Positions 53,151 to 64,000 of a stretch of DNA of 64,000 nt are shown in pieces. Made by a program: the position numbers and the translations under genes. This DNA is from Glandiceps talaboti (lineage: Eukaryota > Hemichordata > Enteropneusta > Spengelidae): the NCBI RefSeq assembly GCF_964340395.1, contig NC_135561.1:14234961-14298960 (forward strand). The letters run 5' to 3'. How positions within the stretch are numbered: the stretch's first letter is position 1; every line of letters begins with the position of its first letter. The notes below the pieces were generated by a model. That model saw only the letters and a list, made by a program, of their open reading frames with translations, was not told the origin of the DNA and made no database searches.

Positions 53151-53580
53151 GTGAAAAGCTATACGTTATTTTCTGGCCATTTATATATTTTTCAATGTTT
53201 TCATATTATCCATAATTGTTCATGATGATGTACTTTGAATCAGCACTATGTTACCTTTGAATAAATATTAATTTTGTGCCAAACAAACCGAAGTGGCTTT
53301 AGCATTGTATTACTACACTATACTGGCTACCATGGTAGATTGTTATTTGATGTATAACATGGTCAATCTATCTTGTATGTATGTATGTAGGCAGATTTGT
53401 TTTTTACAAATAACTATTTGTGAAATAAAACCACCCTTAAGTGATTTCCCCGCTTATTTTCTATTGTAAACATTTTAGTCTGGTTTCCATGGCAACCGAA
53501 TTTTTTATAATAAAAATTGTATGTCTGTGCGTGGACATGATATCTGAAAACCTACTGGCTAAAATAGTCTATAACATGTG
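53150..53580. repeat. Flank repeat F1, right of the array
   Basis: A diverged direct copy of 53,830-54,230: TTGTCCATAATT-like start, TGTACTTTGAAT, AACCTTTGAATAAAT, GCCAAACAAACC, CTACACTATA, TGTTTCCATGGCAAC-like end. Confidence 0.7.
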
Positions 53581-53734
53581 AAGAATTTGTTATTTAGTTT
53601 TAGTTTGGATTCAATCATTGGCTCAACCACTGATGTTTTAGCACAACTGAACTTCTTAGGTTCAGTAGTGCTACAAGCATATGACAAAGTATCTGTGTGT
53701 GTGTGTGTGTCTGTGTGTGTGTGTTGGAACAGTT

Positions 53735-54700
53735 ATACATGTACTTTACTTTGATTGTGGAACAGATACACTTTACTTTGGGGAACAGTTGTACTTTACT
53801 TTGCTTGGAGAACAGTGACACTTTTTCATTTGATAAGGGAAAGCTGTGTTATTTTATGGCAATTTTTGATTTTTATGAATATTTTTATTGTCCATAATTA
53901 TTGTTCCTGATGGTGTACTTTGAATGAGCACTATATGTTAACCTTTGAATAAATGTCAATTTTCTGCCAAACAAACCAAAGTGGTTTTAGTAGTGTTACT
54001 ACACTATATTGGGTACCATGGTAACTGAGCAACATTTGAGTAGATTATGTCAAATGATGTGAAACGTGTCATATCTCGTATGTATATGTAGATTTTTTTG
54101 TATAAATAATTATTTGTGAAATAAAACCCCACTGTTACGTGATTTCACCGTGTATTTTCTATTGTAAACCTTTGTCTGGCTTCCATGGCAACCCATTTTT
54201 TATAATGATTTTTGAGTATACCCAACCATATGTAAATAGAGTTTGTACTATATATTGCCATTTGTAATTATTTTCATGACTGATGTTTACCTCCCATAAA
54301 GGGAGGGCGTAGTGTTATGGTTTTGTGTGTCTGTGTGTCAGTGTGTGTATGTATGTGTCTGTCTGTGGACACGATATCTCAAAAACTACTGCATCGATTC
54401 TAATGACACTTGCCACCCATCTTCCATATGCTAAACACAAGAACTATTTAGCTTTTTGTAAACAGCAAATGAACATTAATTAGTCATTTGCATAATTTAT
54501 GGTTTGTAATAATTAGGCTGGTTAGTTAGTAATTGTATATTTTAAGAATGCTCGCTTCAAATTCAACATAATTTGGTATATGTGTTAACATGACAAACTG
54601 CATATGTAGTGTATAGTTTGTTGATGTAGCCTATAGTTTTAATGAATAATTTGCATGATTGATGGTCTTTGGTAATTAGGCCATATCTTAATATTGCAAG
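53735..54700. repeat. Flank repeat F2, right arm of the inverted repeat
   Basis: Begins with three or four minisatellite units (53,735-53,830) after a GT tract. It continues as the reverse complement of 33,060-33,965, with GGAGGGCGTAGTGTTATGG and CAAAAACTACTGCATCGATT as landmarks. Confidence 0.75.
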
Positions 54701-56029
54701 CTGCAATCTTTTTTGGACACCTATCTGTATGTGGTATTAAAGCCTGGTGGCAGTGTAACCAAACAATGTAAATTTAGCTTGTTGGTGCAAGTTTGTGTAT
54801 GAAGCCACGAGTGCAATCAGAACCTATGGTTTTGCTCAGACGGGAAGTGTTCAGTTTAAATCTGGTTGATTATATATTTACTGTAGGATATATATAGGGT
54901 ATATATATATATCTCAAAAAGTTAAGACATTGCTATACCTTGTAATGATGTTATTATTAGTTTTCTTATCGTTTGAAATTGTAGATCTTACAAATTGAAG
55001 CTGATCCTAATTTCTATGGCTTCACCGTTTATAACAAGTGGTTCGATTCAATCTAAAGCTTTCTTAATTTCTTTAGTTTTTGAAACATGGAGGTTGACGA
55101 GATTGTAAATTTAGTTGCGATACGCGATAATTGTGCCTCTGAAAATAGGGTAGGTAGGTCGGGATTTGATTTTGATTTGATTTTAAATTTATCTTTATAT
55201 CTTTTTAATAGTTTTTATATTTGAAACAATATTGCTTCGACCCACAAACAATCAAAATGTAGGTCAGAATACCCCTTCTGGGATAGTTTGATGAAATATG
55301 TACAGGCATCACTGGGGAAAGAAAACAGACGTGCATGAATGTCAAGAAGACAAAGAATTTCTGGGCTTTAAATGCTTAAAAAAATTTCGGGTCGGAGGTT
55401 GGTCAGGCTATCGGAAACACAATTTATTTTAGTTTGCCTCAGGCTAAATTTTCTTAAAACCATTTACAGTGGTATTACCCGCGAACTCGATTATTTCGGT
55501 AATTGTTTGACTAGAAACACAATCATATGTGTACATAGAGTATAGCAGTGTACGTAGCTAGAACACATCCTTGGGTGTACCTGAAGACGATGGACGAAGA
55601 TGCATTGTTACCAACTTTAATCTGATATCTGCGCGATAGAAAAATTAGAATCCAGAAATAGATTGATTTCGGAAAACCGAATTCCTTAAAGGGGAATAAT
55701 GTGATGTTAACTCAATCTTGGCTACGCCTCAGGATTCCATAAAAGTCAGTGTCATCAATTCTACATCACGTGACCTCACTAAAATAATGTAGTAAAGTTG
55801 TGCAAATTGGTGAATATTGTCTATGAAGAGGCTGTTGCACATTGATGCGAGGCATTCTGGGAAATAACTAAAGTTAGGGGGCTAACACAGACACATACAT
55901 ACATACATACATACATACATACATACATACATACATACATAGAGGTTGAAAAGGTTAGCCGTATTACTGTGTGTGCGTGTGTGTGTGTTTAAGACACAAT
56001 AACTCAAACCCGCTTTCAAATGTCAATTG
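54701..56029. other. Spacer inside the right flank
   Basis: About 1.3 kb with no counterpart in the left flank. It holds a (CATA)n tract at 55,893-55,940 and a GT tract at 55,970-55,990; the flank GAGGTTGAAAAGGTTAG is the inverted form of the CTTTTCAACC boundary seen at 34,050 and 59,820. No gene seen. Confidence 0.4.
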
Positions 56030-56292
56030 TAGACCGTGATATCTTCGGCATCCACAAACACCAATGTCCTTGAGAGTCCAAGTAACACTTAATGGTACAT
56101 GTATCTAGATTTTCAAAGATTTATAATGGTAAAGAGTGTGACAATTGAGGAGGTTTGAGCTCTAGTAAACATAAAGGTGGTTCAAATAAATTAGAACATT
56201 GGTTATCAAATGGGTACATTAGTTTCACGTGACCACAGCAGACACGTGACACTTTGATCTGAAAATGACACGCTTATCATCCAGTTTTATCT
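56030..56292 (+). repeat. Inverted copy of the OATP upstream region
   Basis: Reverse complement of 31,994-32,290 with small deletions: GTGACCACAGCAGACACGTG, CTTATCATCCAGTTTTATCT. It joins at 56,292/56,293 to the intron 1 segment of unit D in the opposite sense. Confidence 0.75.
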
Positions 56293-56554
56293 AGTGTAAC
56301 CAGGGTGAATTGTTCCAGTCAATACAAAGTTAAGAAAACAGGAAGAGAACAACAGTTTATGCAGTTTATGAAAGTTTGATCATAATCGATCAATCCATCA
56401 CTTAGTTATTCAATTACATGATGGCTGCCCCCCCCCCCCCCCCGTGAACATACTGACATTGGCTATTGCTAAGTACGTGGTCAAGGTTGCCAGGAACAGT
56501 TGCTTCATCATTCATGCATCAGGAGTTATGAATTTATAAAACGACAGCATCACG
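56293..56554. repeat. OATP intron 1 segment, copy D
   Basis: Direct copy of 31,149-31,540 with a shorter central part and a poly-C run at about 56,430. It leads straight into the donor side of the orphan exon 1. Confidence 0.75.
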
Positions 56555-56592
56555 ATCGAGTGGTCATGGTCTAGATAGAGTGTTGTACTTAC

Positions 56593-57240
56593 CGAGATAT
56601 AGGGATGACGACTCGTGTTTAGAATGGTCATCCACGAAGGATGACCCAATGGTATAGAGGGCGCTGTAACCTGTACCGCCTATGAAAACACCAGCAGCTA
56701 ATAACATATATGCCACCTCGCTGTCTTTTGAAGTCCCACTCTCATCATTTTTACATTCAGGGTTTACCGTAGAATTCTGAGGGCACACATTCGTTTCTTT
56801 GGTACCATTCGTTACGTCATTACTACCACTGTAGGTGTATTGTCCGAGAATGAAATGTGGCAGCGCTGTGACGAAATGGCCTAATGCAACAGTTATAAGC
56901 CCACAGCCAACCCAGCGAGGACGACTGCTGTTTGGACGTCCGCCAAGATAAGAAACAGGCATGATAGTTAGGAGGCAACCTGCCTGTGCGATACTGACAA
57001 GCGAATTTAGTTGTGCGCTGTTTAAGCTGTAACGCCTTTCAATGGTAGTTAATACGCTGGAAGAATAGGACTCCATCATGGAATACATCAAGATGGTTAA
57101 GCAAAACAATAAGACGAAACAGCGAACATCCCCAAAGCATAATATCGGCTTCTTTTCCACCATTTTTGGAAACTTTCTTTATTTCCCTGTTGTCTATCGA
57201 TGATATTTCATGAAAGTGTGTTCAGTTCCCCTTTTTTGTT
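56593..57240 (-). pseudogene. Orphan OATP exon 1 (unit D)
   Basis: An intact coding exon from ATG 57163 to donor CTCG|GTAAGT at 56593, 571 nt as in copies A and B. It starts [15 protein letters not shown] and has predicted TM1-4 with NGT and NST glycosylation sites. The 5'UTR acceptor is TTTTTGCTAG at 57241. No exon 2-8 follows: the next 260 bp are intron 1, then an inverted upstream block, flank repeats and the minisatellite. The only other OATP coding piece downstream before copy B is the frameshifted half exon 2 at 30.7 kb. As it stands it can encode only the first 190 residues. An assembly error remains possible. Confidence 0.8.
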
Positions 57241-57689
57241 CTAGCAAAAACTGAAGACAAAAAAATCTTACTTTGCAAATCACCGAAGCGTTTCATGGGA
57301 GCACAGTTTACTCATGGACAACCTCTAAATCACAAAGTCAAAATGATTGCTTAAAACAGTCATGTTATTCTTCAATGTACTGAGCAAAGATGATATTATT
57401 TTTAAGGTGGCTCTTAATTTATTAATTGAAATAATCCTTTAAATAAGACCCATTCTATACATCACACACAACAAACAAGTGGACACGTGAAGCGTATTAT
57501 GACTCTCTCCCCGTTTTCTAGGTTCTGAAACTGTGCAGATTGCAGAACATGTTTCCCTGCCTCCTTTCACCATAGACAATATAGGGGAGACTATGCCTTT
57601 ACGAAGACAAAGTGCATAAACCGTTCTGTACATGTTAAAATTTGCCTTTGGAACATTTTGATCGTATCATAGGATGTAATACGATGTAA

Positions 57690-58049
57690 ATTAAGTATAA
57701 ACAAATTTTCCTCTGGTTCGAGAAACATCCTCCTAATATCGTTGCAATATTAACGCGTGGCTCTATAAAAGAAATTAAAATTAAATCACGAAACCTGAAA
57801 CAAAGTGCCAACTGGTTCGACAAAACACTGCTACGTTTTATAGTCTGGCCTTACAAAAGATTTACCAACAGTGTTACAATGGTTCAAAAAATAAATCTTC
57901 CTATTACATTGTTACATTTTAACGTCTTGCTTGGCAAATATTTTGTGAAGTCAGACGATAAATTTAAATATGGTGGTATTAGTGTTGATGAGATTTTTGT
58001 TGCACCCGACGACGTTTTGTTTCATGTGTTGTGTAAACTCACAGCATGA
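57690..58049 (+). CDS. Open frame of unknown origin (119 codons, partial)
   Basis: The frame is open from 57690 (just after a TAA) to TGA at 58047. The first internal ATG is at 57879, giving 56 aa from there. The peptide is rich in aromatic and basic residues (ANWFDKTLLRFIVWPYKRF; GGISVDEIFVAPDDVLFHVL). I do not recognise it. It lies in about 1 kb inserted between exon 1 and the upstream block of unit D, absent from unit B. It could be a fragment of a mobile element or virus-derived gene, or chance. Confidence 0.25.
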   Translation: MKYKQIFLWFEKHPPNIVAILTRGSIKEIKIKSRNLKQSANWFDKTLLRFIVWPYKRFTNSVTMVQKINLPITLLHFNVLLGKYFVKSDDKFKYGGISVDEIFVAPDDVLFHVLCKLTA

Positions 58050-58318
58050 TTTTAGTTGCACTTGCACTATTACTTCTTTTCATAACACGGATTTACAAAT
58101 TCTTACCAATATTGATACATTTTCTTTGCTTGAACAATAGAATTATCTTAGCAGATCGTAGACACATATTACACTGTAACAACATTATACTTTTTAGGCA
58201 TGTTACGGGTCAGCGAATACAATATAGCATTTCTAAATCCATTTGTCGTACCAGACGATTTCTTGAAGCAATATATATTAATACGAATTTTGTAAGGTCA
58301 GAGAACACCACAATGTAA
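58046..58318 (+). CDS. Overlapping ORF with hydrophobic N-terminus (90 codons)
   Basis: Its ATG overlaps the TGA of the previous frame (ATGA at 58046-58049). It starts MILVALALLLLFITRIYKF, a strong hydrophobic segment, then is basic with several Cys and His. A pyrimidine tract ending TTTTTCCAG precedes a further open stretch at about 58,342. Family unknown; may be chance. Confidence 0.2.
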   Translation: MILVALALLLLFITRIYKFLPILIHFLCLNNRIILADRRHILHCNNIILFRHVTGQRIQYSISKSICRTRRFLEAIYINTNFVRSENTTM

Positions 58319-59019
58319 TAATGTTTGTTTGTATTTTTCCAGACGTTTTGTTTCAACTATACTGGTTGTACAGTGATCCTTTACAATGCACTCACCTCAC
58401 GTTTGACTCAGATAACGTCCAGGTAGAAGAATTGCGTACAGTCAGCAGCATTAAACGGACAAAAATATGATATCCACGTTCAACACATTTCAGTCTGTAA
58501 AGTGCGTGAATCTGTCTGAATTATGTAAATATTTTAAGTTATATGCCATTGCACTGTAAACATATCCACTACTAACACATAAATTAAGTATCAATGTGTC
58601 GATTCTGTCCATAGAAGTACCCCAATGTACCGATCTTATCACGCAGAATGATAAAAATTGCAGCTGAAAGTTATGACTTTCAATGCAAGTTGTTTGCTTT
58701 ATTAAATCACACTTTTGTTTCTGAATAAATAATTGAAAAATAAACTTTTCAAGTAATTGTAGTTCTCCTTTGCATTAAGTTAGGTTAACGCCAACGCTGA
58801 GAACTGCAAAGTTGCCTATACTACGTTACCAGGCACGATTGGCATTGGCGACTCTATATATACCAACTTATCAGAAAGTTTAAATACATTGCTGTGCGAG
58901 CAGTTGTAGAAATGCAGTATAATGGTGAAGATCGAAGACAATATTATGCGTACAACCCAGTCGTTACTAAGGGATGAGAACAACAGTTCACTACGTGATA
59001 AAGAATTTATTTTACATAT

Positions 59020-59700
59020 AAGCATATCAATGATGGCTTGATTGATGTTTATTAGATTTATCATTATTATGTCATATTAAAACTCAAGTAGCTGGCCTGA
59101 TAGTTTTAGGGTGGGAGGCTAATCTACAAACCTGTCAAGATATCAATAATGGGTATCATTCAAAACCAAGGAGACAAGGTAAAAAGTGTCAATAGGTCAG
59201 TCAGATCATGAACCGCCCCCTAACCGAATCTCCTCACCCCTAACTAAGAGCGGCGTCATTATTTACAGCTTGAGGTTTAGGGGACCAGGGGGGGGGGGGG
59301 GGTCACTCGTCAAAACCAAGAACCTAATGCTGTCATTCCTGGTCTAAAAGAATGTAGATGTAGACCAGGACTCATGTAGTCGACTTAGGACAAGATAGAT
59401 GGTAAGCTTGTCATCTTCAGATCTAGTTGCCCTGTGTCTGCTGTGCTCACCCGATGACACTTATTTACCAATGATAGAATCAGTTATCTTGTTTTTAGAG
59501 CCAATAACGTTTGACGACCTTTTGGACGTGGGGTAAATGCATCATAGCTAAACCTCGATTCATTGAGAAGAAACTTCATGCAAACTAAGTATATGTGTAG
59601 GTAGAGTTCAAACCTTTCACTTGTCATACTCTTTATATAAATCTTCGTAAATCTGGACGCTTTCAATAGTTGCTTGGGTTCTAAAGGCTATTGGTATTTG
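59020..59700 (-). promoter_or_regulatory. Conserved upstream region of OATP unit D
   Basis: Shares ATGAACCGCCCCCTAACCGA, TCACTCGTCAAAACCA and GTAGATGTAGAC with 31,640-32,000 and weaker matches with units A and B. The E-box has decayed (GCCCTGTGTCTGCTGTGCTC). A poly-G run lies near 59,290. Confidence 0.4.
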
Positions 59701-60541
59701 CAGTTGTCGAAGATACTATGGTTACCAGTTGAAAGTTTATTGCGGGTTTGAGTTATTATTGCTTAAACACACAAACACACAGAAACACCCCCACAAACAC
59801 ACACGAAAATACGACTAATCTTTTCAACCTCTGTGTGTTAGCTCCTAACTTTACGTTTTCACCAGAGTGCCTCGCCCCAGTTTACAACAACTTTTGCAAG
59901 CCAAGAATTCTATTTTGCTATATATTTTAGTGAAGTCAGGTGGTGTAGAATTGATGATAATCACTTTTCTAGAATCCCTGATTAAAATGAGCTATAGGTA
60001 ACATAAAATCACCACCATATTGCTTCCCCTGTAAACAACGAATATTAAAACGTCTGTCCCGAATTGATGTTGTTATCTGATATATAATAACGACATATAT
60101 CAATATTGGTGAGAACTTTACCTTCATTAATTACTGTATAGTAATGTTCTGCGATCAAATGTCAAGAAGCGATACATATCGGAATCGAATGTAATACTTG
60201 AGTGTGACACAGGTGACATGGTGTTATGTTACGGTAGTTGACATATATCACATTTTTCATCAATATGCCATCGTTTGTTGAAAATTTCAATCACATGATT
60301 ACAACTGTTAGCAGTGTTAGAGAGGTTTAAAGATTGTAAAGACGACGGGAAACAACAGAAGTGTTGAAAATTAATGGAAAGGGTCAGTCATTCGTATTTC
60401 ACTTTTTATTGTACAACTGTATTTATGAAGTTGTTCAGTTTGGGGTGATAAAGTAGCACCTCGGTACCTAATTGAAATTTGAACAGCGCTGCATATAAAC
60501 GAAAAAACAAAACAAAAACAAAGCAAATAAAAACAAACAAA

Positions 60542-60579
<38 letters not shown>

Positions 60580-60589
60580 CAACTAAAAA
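59701..60589. other. Outer part of unit D
   Basis: Includes an AC-rich tract and CTAATCTTTTCAACCT, sequence matching unit B at about 28,220 and 28,857-28,960, and an AC tract at 60,547-60,575. No gene seen. Confidence 0.4.
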
Positions 60590-61110
60590 TGCGAGTATAA
60601 ATCTGGTCTCAGATTCAGAATCAGATTCAAATTGGAGGACAAAATGCCCCGGAGACCAGTTTCATATATAAGCGTCAGGTTCAGTCTCATATTCTAAACA
60701 TAACTATAGAAGAAACGGTGTGAAACAAGATACCATATATAGGGACTACAGGAAATGTTCCACTTCTCACCCATCATCAAATATTACTTCTACAGACGCA
60801 ATGCATATTCCATCATTGGAAGACTAAGTGTGCCTACCACAAAACACATCAGCTGAACTTTGACCTTTTACTAATGTCTGGGCGACAATCTTTTATCTTG
60901 TCCACTTGTAAGCTGATCAAGAGAGCATGAAGGGGGAACATTTCCTGTAGCCTGGACATTTATCATATTGTCTTGTTTGACTGTTTTTCTGGTGTTATCG
61001 GGATTTTTCGAATGTGAGACTGAACCTGAGGCGTAATATGATACTGGCCTCATATTGTCCTCCAATGTGAATCTGATTCTGAATCTGAGGCCAACTTTAT
61101 ACTTGTACTC
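60590..61110. repeat. Foldback element with arms of about 180 bp
   Basis: The left arm (GGTCTCAGATTCAGAATCAG, then ATTGGAGGACAA, CAGGTTCAGTCTCA and CTACAGGAAATGTTCC) is repeated in reverse complement on the right (CTGATTCTGAATCTGAGGCC at its outer end). The centre is about 160 bp. No transposase; a MITE or foldback transposon. Confidence 0.75.
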
Positions 61111-61650
61111 AAAAGGTAAAACAACACACTGGTTAAAATGAAGAACTAGCGAAAAATGAATACATAATTTTCGTAGTTATAAACTCAAAAGCGTTCATAA
61201 TCTATGTTTTGCATTTTAAAAGTTAAACGTCATCAAACGTTTACAGTTCATCAGGGATAGAGTTCCGCGAAGTTTGCGTCCAGAGCTGACAAGATGTCTG
61301 GATCTGTCATTGATTTTGTTGAATGATAGTGGTCCTACAAGACTTTCTGAGCATGCTCAGACGCAAAGGACTATTGGATTATCTGAGGTTATCGTATTAC
61401 CTAATCTGAAGCTACCGATAAAATAAACCTCCCACAATGGTCAGGGTGACTATGAATTGATCATTTGTGGTTACAAACAATTTAACAATATTGTTCATAA
61501 TACTAATTGGTTAGCATTTATTATCACATTTCCCATGATGCAACATTCAACATGGCGGGTTTGCAAGTTCAATGTTACGGGTTAATTACTTCTTAATAAA
61601 TCTTGTTGACATTACAGGCGATGAAATATATATATTCTTTATGTTTGTGA
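61111..61650. other. Spacer 3' of OATP copy E
   Basis: About 540 bp with no gene; contains the probable 3'UTR of copy E. Confidence 0.4.
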
Positions 61651-64000
61651 TCACATCGGAGTGTCATGGGTGTACGATTCATTGTATGAACCATTCAGAC
61701 TGGACATACCAATAGGATCAATGGTTGGATTCACGTGACTCTCTTGGGCACCCTTAAGATTCTCATCATTTCTAACCTTGTTAGGATCACCTCTTTTTTT
61801 CCACAGAATATATGCAACCAGGTAGGAAATGAAAGCACCTAACTTCATGAAAACTGTTAAAATAATGAGGTTGAGGCGGAAGGATTTGGAGTCATAGACC
61901 AAACATTCACCAACATCAGCACCTTCACAAAAGGTTCTCCATAAACTGCACGACATATCAATCACTGCACCATAGATCAACGGTAGAGGAATATAACCTT
62001 TGAAAAGATAAAATATACAAAGTTAATAGAAAACAGTAATTACTAAGATGTAGATGTAAAATGTTGCTCGCCCCATTCCATTTCCGCACTCTATTTAATT
62101 CTTTTCTGCCAAGAACCCTCCCTATACATACACACATATGATTTTTAATATTTATAATATTTCATAATTTTACGTTATATATATTTTATCATCATAATAC
62201 AGTGAAACCCATACACCCCAGTATAAAAGGCTACATAAAACGTATTGCCTGGTTACGAGGCCAAGAGTAAATGTTCTATTACCCTGAAGGTTGTTATGTA
62301 GCAACTATTAATCCCTGAGGCTGAAATTCTGAGACAAAAATTAACTCAGTCGTGGGAAATAGTTGCGACATAATAACACGTGGAGTGACAATATGATGCC
62401 TGAATTATATCATCATGCACTGTTCTTGCCACATTCGAAGCAAATCACTGATATGACTCGTGATTATGAATAGTGCCCTTGGGAAAATAGGAAACGAGTA
62501 GTACCACTTTATGCAAATTTAGGTCACTATGGGTCACATGTCAGTATAACTTATGTAAATAATATTCACTGCCCCAAGACCATAGATTTGTAGGAGAGGG
62601 GCTGCTTCTAACCTGATTTTCAATGACCAACTATTTCCCATTTGTCTTTAATGTCTTCAATACAATATTAACTTACCTAAAGTACGATTTATTACAATTC
62701 TTAAACCGAGAGCGAAAGCCTTCTCTTCGGGTGGTCCTGACCTGAAAAAGGAGTAGAGCAAGGAGGAAATTTTGTTTAATATTACACAAGAACTTAAAAC
62801 TATGCTATACAGAAACCATGTTGCACGCATCTACGTTCCAAATCGCCTTTGCTTTCACGAGTTTCCGTTATGTTATCCACAAACACTTTCTTCAGCCTAT
62901 AAATACTAGCTCGTGACCTAAGGGTTTCGCCACTGGCAGTTTTCTGACTATAGTGACAGGGTCCCTTTTTAATTGAACATGGAAAAATATTGGCTTGATT
63001 ATAGCAAAATTACGTGCAAAATAAAGGTGACTAAAAAAGGAGATGACACAATTACACACTGTCGTTCCCTTACAGTTGTCAGTGAAAAGTTCCCTAAACA
63101 GGATTGCATTGTCTATATAAACTTTTAATCATGAACAAGATCAAGATTTTAAACAAGATTCAAAACTCCTAGGTAATTGCAAAGAGTCAATGTGATCGAT
63201 AGAAAGTAAGAAAAAGAGAAACCTATAGTGACATTTCTCACCTCATAGTCAGAATGACGCAAGGAGTCTCAGTAAGGCCATTGACGAAAGTGAAGAATGC
63301 CAAAGTGACCAAAAACGGATACAAGTAAGAACATGTTTCGCCTTCGTTGCACATTCCTTCGATTGCCTGCTGACTAGGAATACAATTGCAGTCCGTGTAG
63401 GTCTAGGTATAGGGCGGGAGAAGAACAATAAATATATACTCGAGAATTAAAATTTCAACTAGAACATAACATATAATTTGATAAGCTGAGCGATTTTGGA
63501 AATGTTAGTCCTGCCCACTCTGTGATAGATGGCGCTGCTTACACTACTTTTATCAGCAGAAATTAATTTACATTCTGTAGTATATGAGTTTCTTGCGGTT
63601 TTATTTGTTTGTTGCCTACAATGAGTGAAATAAATCATTACATCATCGTGATCGGTTGTAATCGGTTACGCAGAGTACATTGCGGCGTCTGATTTCTACC
63701 CCCCCCCCCCCTCCCCCAGGTGGCGGACGTTCTAGCCTGCAGTTGAGTCTGGGCAACTGGGACTATTTACATGTCGGCAGAGGGAGTATATGGTGACCAA
63801 AGGTCAAATGGCACTGACCAAAGACATCAAGGAAATATTTCCTCACTTACATTGTTTGGCAGTAGCTGAGTGCATCCTGCGTGACATGGTGATGCATAGG
63901 AATTGCCATCTGAACCACAGACAGGGTCAAAGAGATCAACAGAGCAAGAACAGTCCAGATTGCATGGTTGGTCTTTGCTGATACTGTCCTTACTGTCAAT
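61651..64000 (-). CDS. Organic anion transporter (OATP/SLCO family), copy E, C-terminal part
   Basis: Four coding exons are in view, right to left: 63992-63851 (Kazal-like loop), 63402-63242, 62741-62677 and 61997-61651 with the stop. The first three have exactly the lengths of copies A and B (142, 161, 65 nt); the last is 9 nt longer than in A. Motifs: [34 protein letters not shown] (TM10), then TM11-12. The tail ends DTPM as in copy A. The acceptor of the Kazal exon is at 63993-63994, so the 5' exons lie right of the window. No damage is seen. Parts of the last exon and the Kazal exon are identical to copy A over long runs. Confidence 0.9.

Noticed and set aside
31994-56292. A single giant transposon such as a Polinton with long terminal inverted repeats
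   Set aside because: The matching blocks are interrupted by unrelated sequence on each side, the outer ends are OATP upstream DNA rather than transposon termini, and no polymerase, integrase or capsid-like frame was seen between them.
58816-59064. Minus-strand ORF of 82 codons rich in Ile and Asn
   Set aside because: AT-rich chance frame; it overlaps the duplicated upstream block, which is not open in the other units.

Overview
The window is eukaryotic DNA from a metazoan, most likely a marine invertebrate. Genes have short exons with GT-AG introns, and the spacers are AT-rich and full of microsatellites, hairpin elements and minisatellites. I could not fix the phylum from the sequence alone. 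The dominant content is a head-to-tail, minus-strand tandem array of organic anion transporter (OATP/SLCO) genes. Each protein is predicted to have 12 membrane segments and a cysteine-rich Kazal-like extracellular loop.

Layout. Positions 1-2,224 hold the 3' end of a plus-strand coiled-coil gene and its long 3'UTR. Positions 4,300-17,200 are OATP unit A, with a complete gene of eight coding exons (652 aa predicted) at 5,639-12,784. Positions 17,270-29,100 are unit B, a complete paralogue (650 aa) at 18,113-26,515. From 29,450 to 37,400 the order is scrambled: direct repeats, a 461-bp element with terminal inverted repeats, half of OATP exon 2 (unit C), an OATP upstream region without its exon 1, and two related plus-strand exon-like segments. 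Positions 37,400-42,300 contain little beyond a possible 37-aa spliced small ORF and a TTGG repeat. Positions 42,345-53,150 are a roughly 10.8-kb minisatellite of about 27-bp units with higher-order structure. Positions 53,150-56,292 are flank repeats, partly an inverted copy of 31,994-33,965. An orphan but intact OATP exon 1 (unit D) lies at 56,593-57,240, followed by an unidentified ORF pair and the unit D upstream region. A foldback element sits at 60,590-61,110. The last four exons of a further OATP gene (unit E) run from 61,651 past the right edge.

The transporter copies share exon lengths, phases, several intronic elements and an upstream block with a GATAAG word and a CACGTG E-box, so they arose by duplication of whole units including regulatory DNA. 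They probably encode sodium-independent uptake carriers for amphipathic organic anions, but substrates cannot be read from the sequence. The most unusual structure is the expanded minisatellite. It lies between two pieces of broken OATP genes and is bordered by inverted blocks that carry a few units of the same minisatellite. This points to a dispersed element with a short internal tandem repeat as the source of the array.
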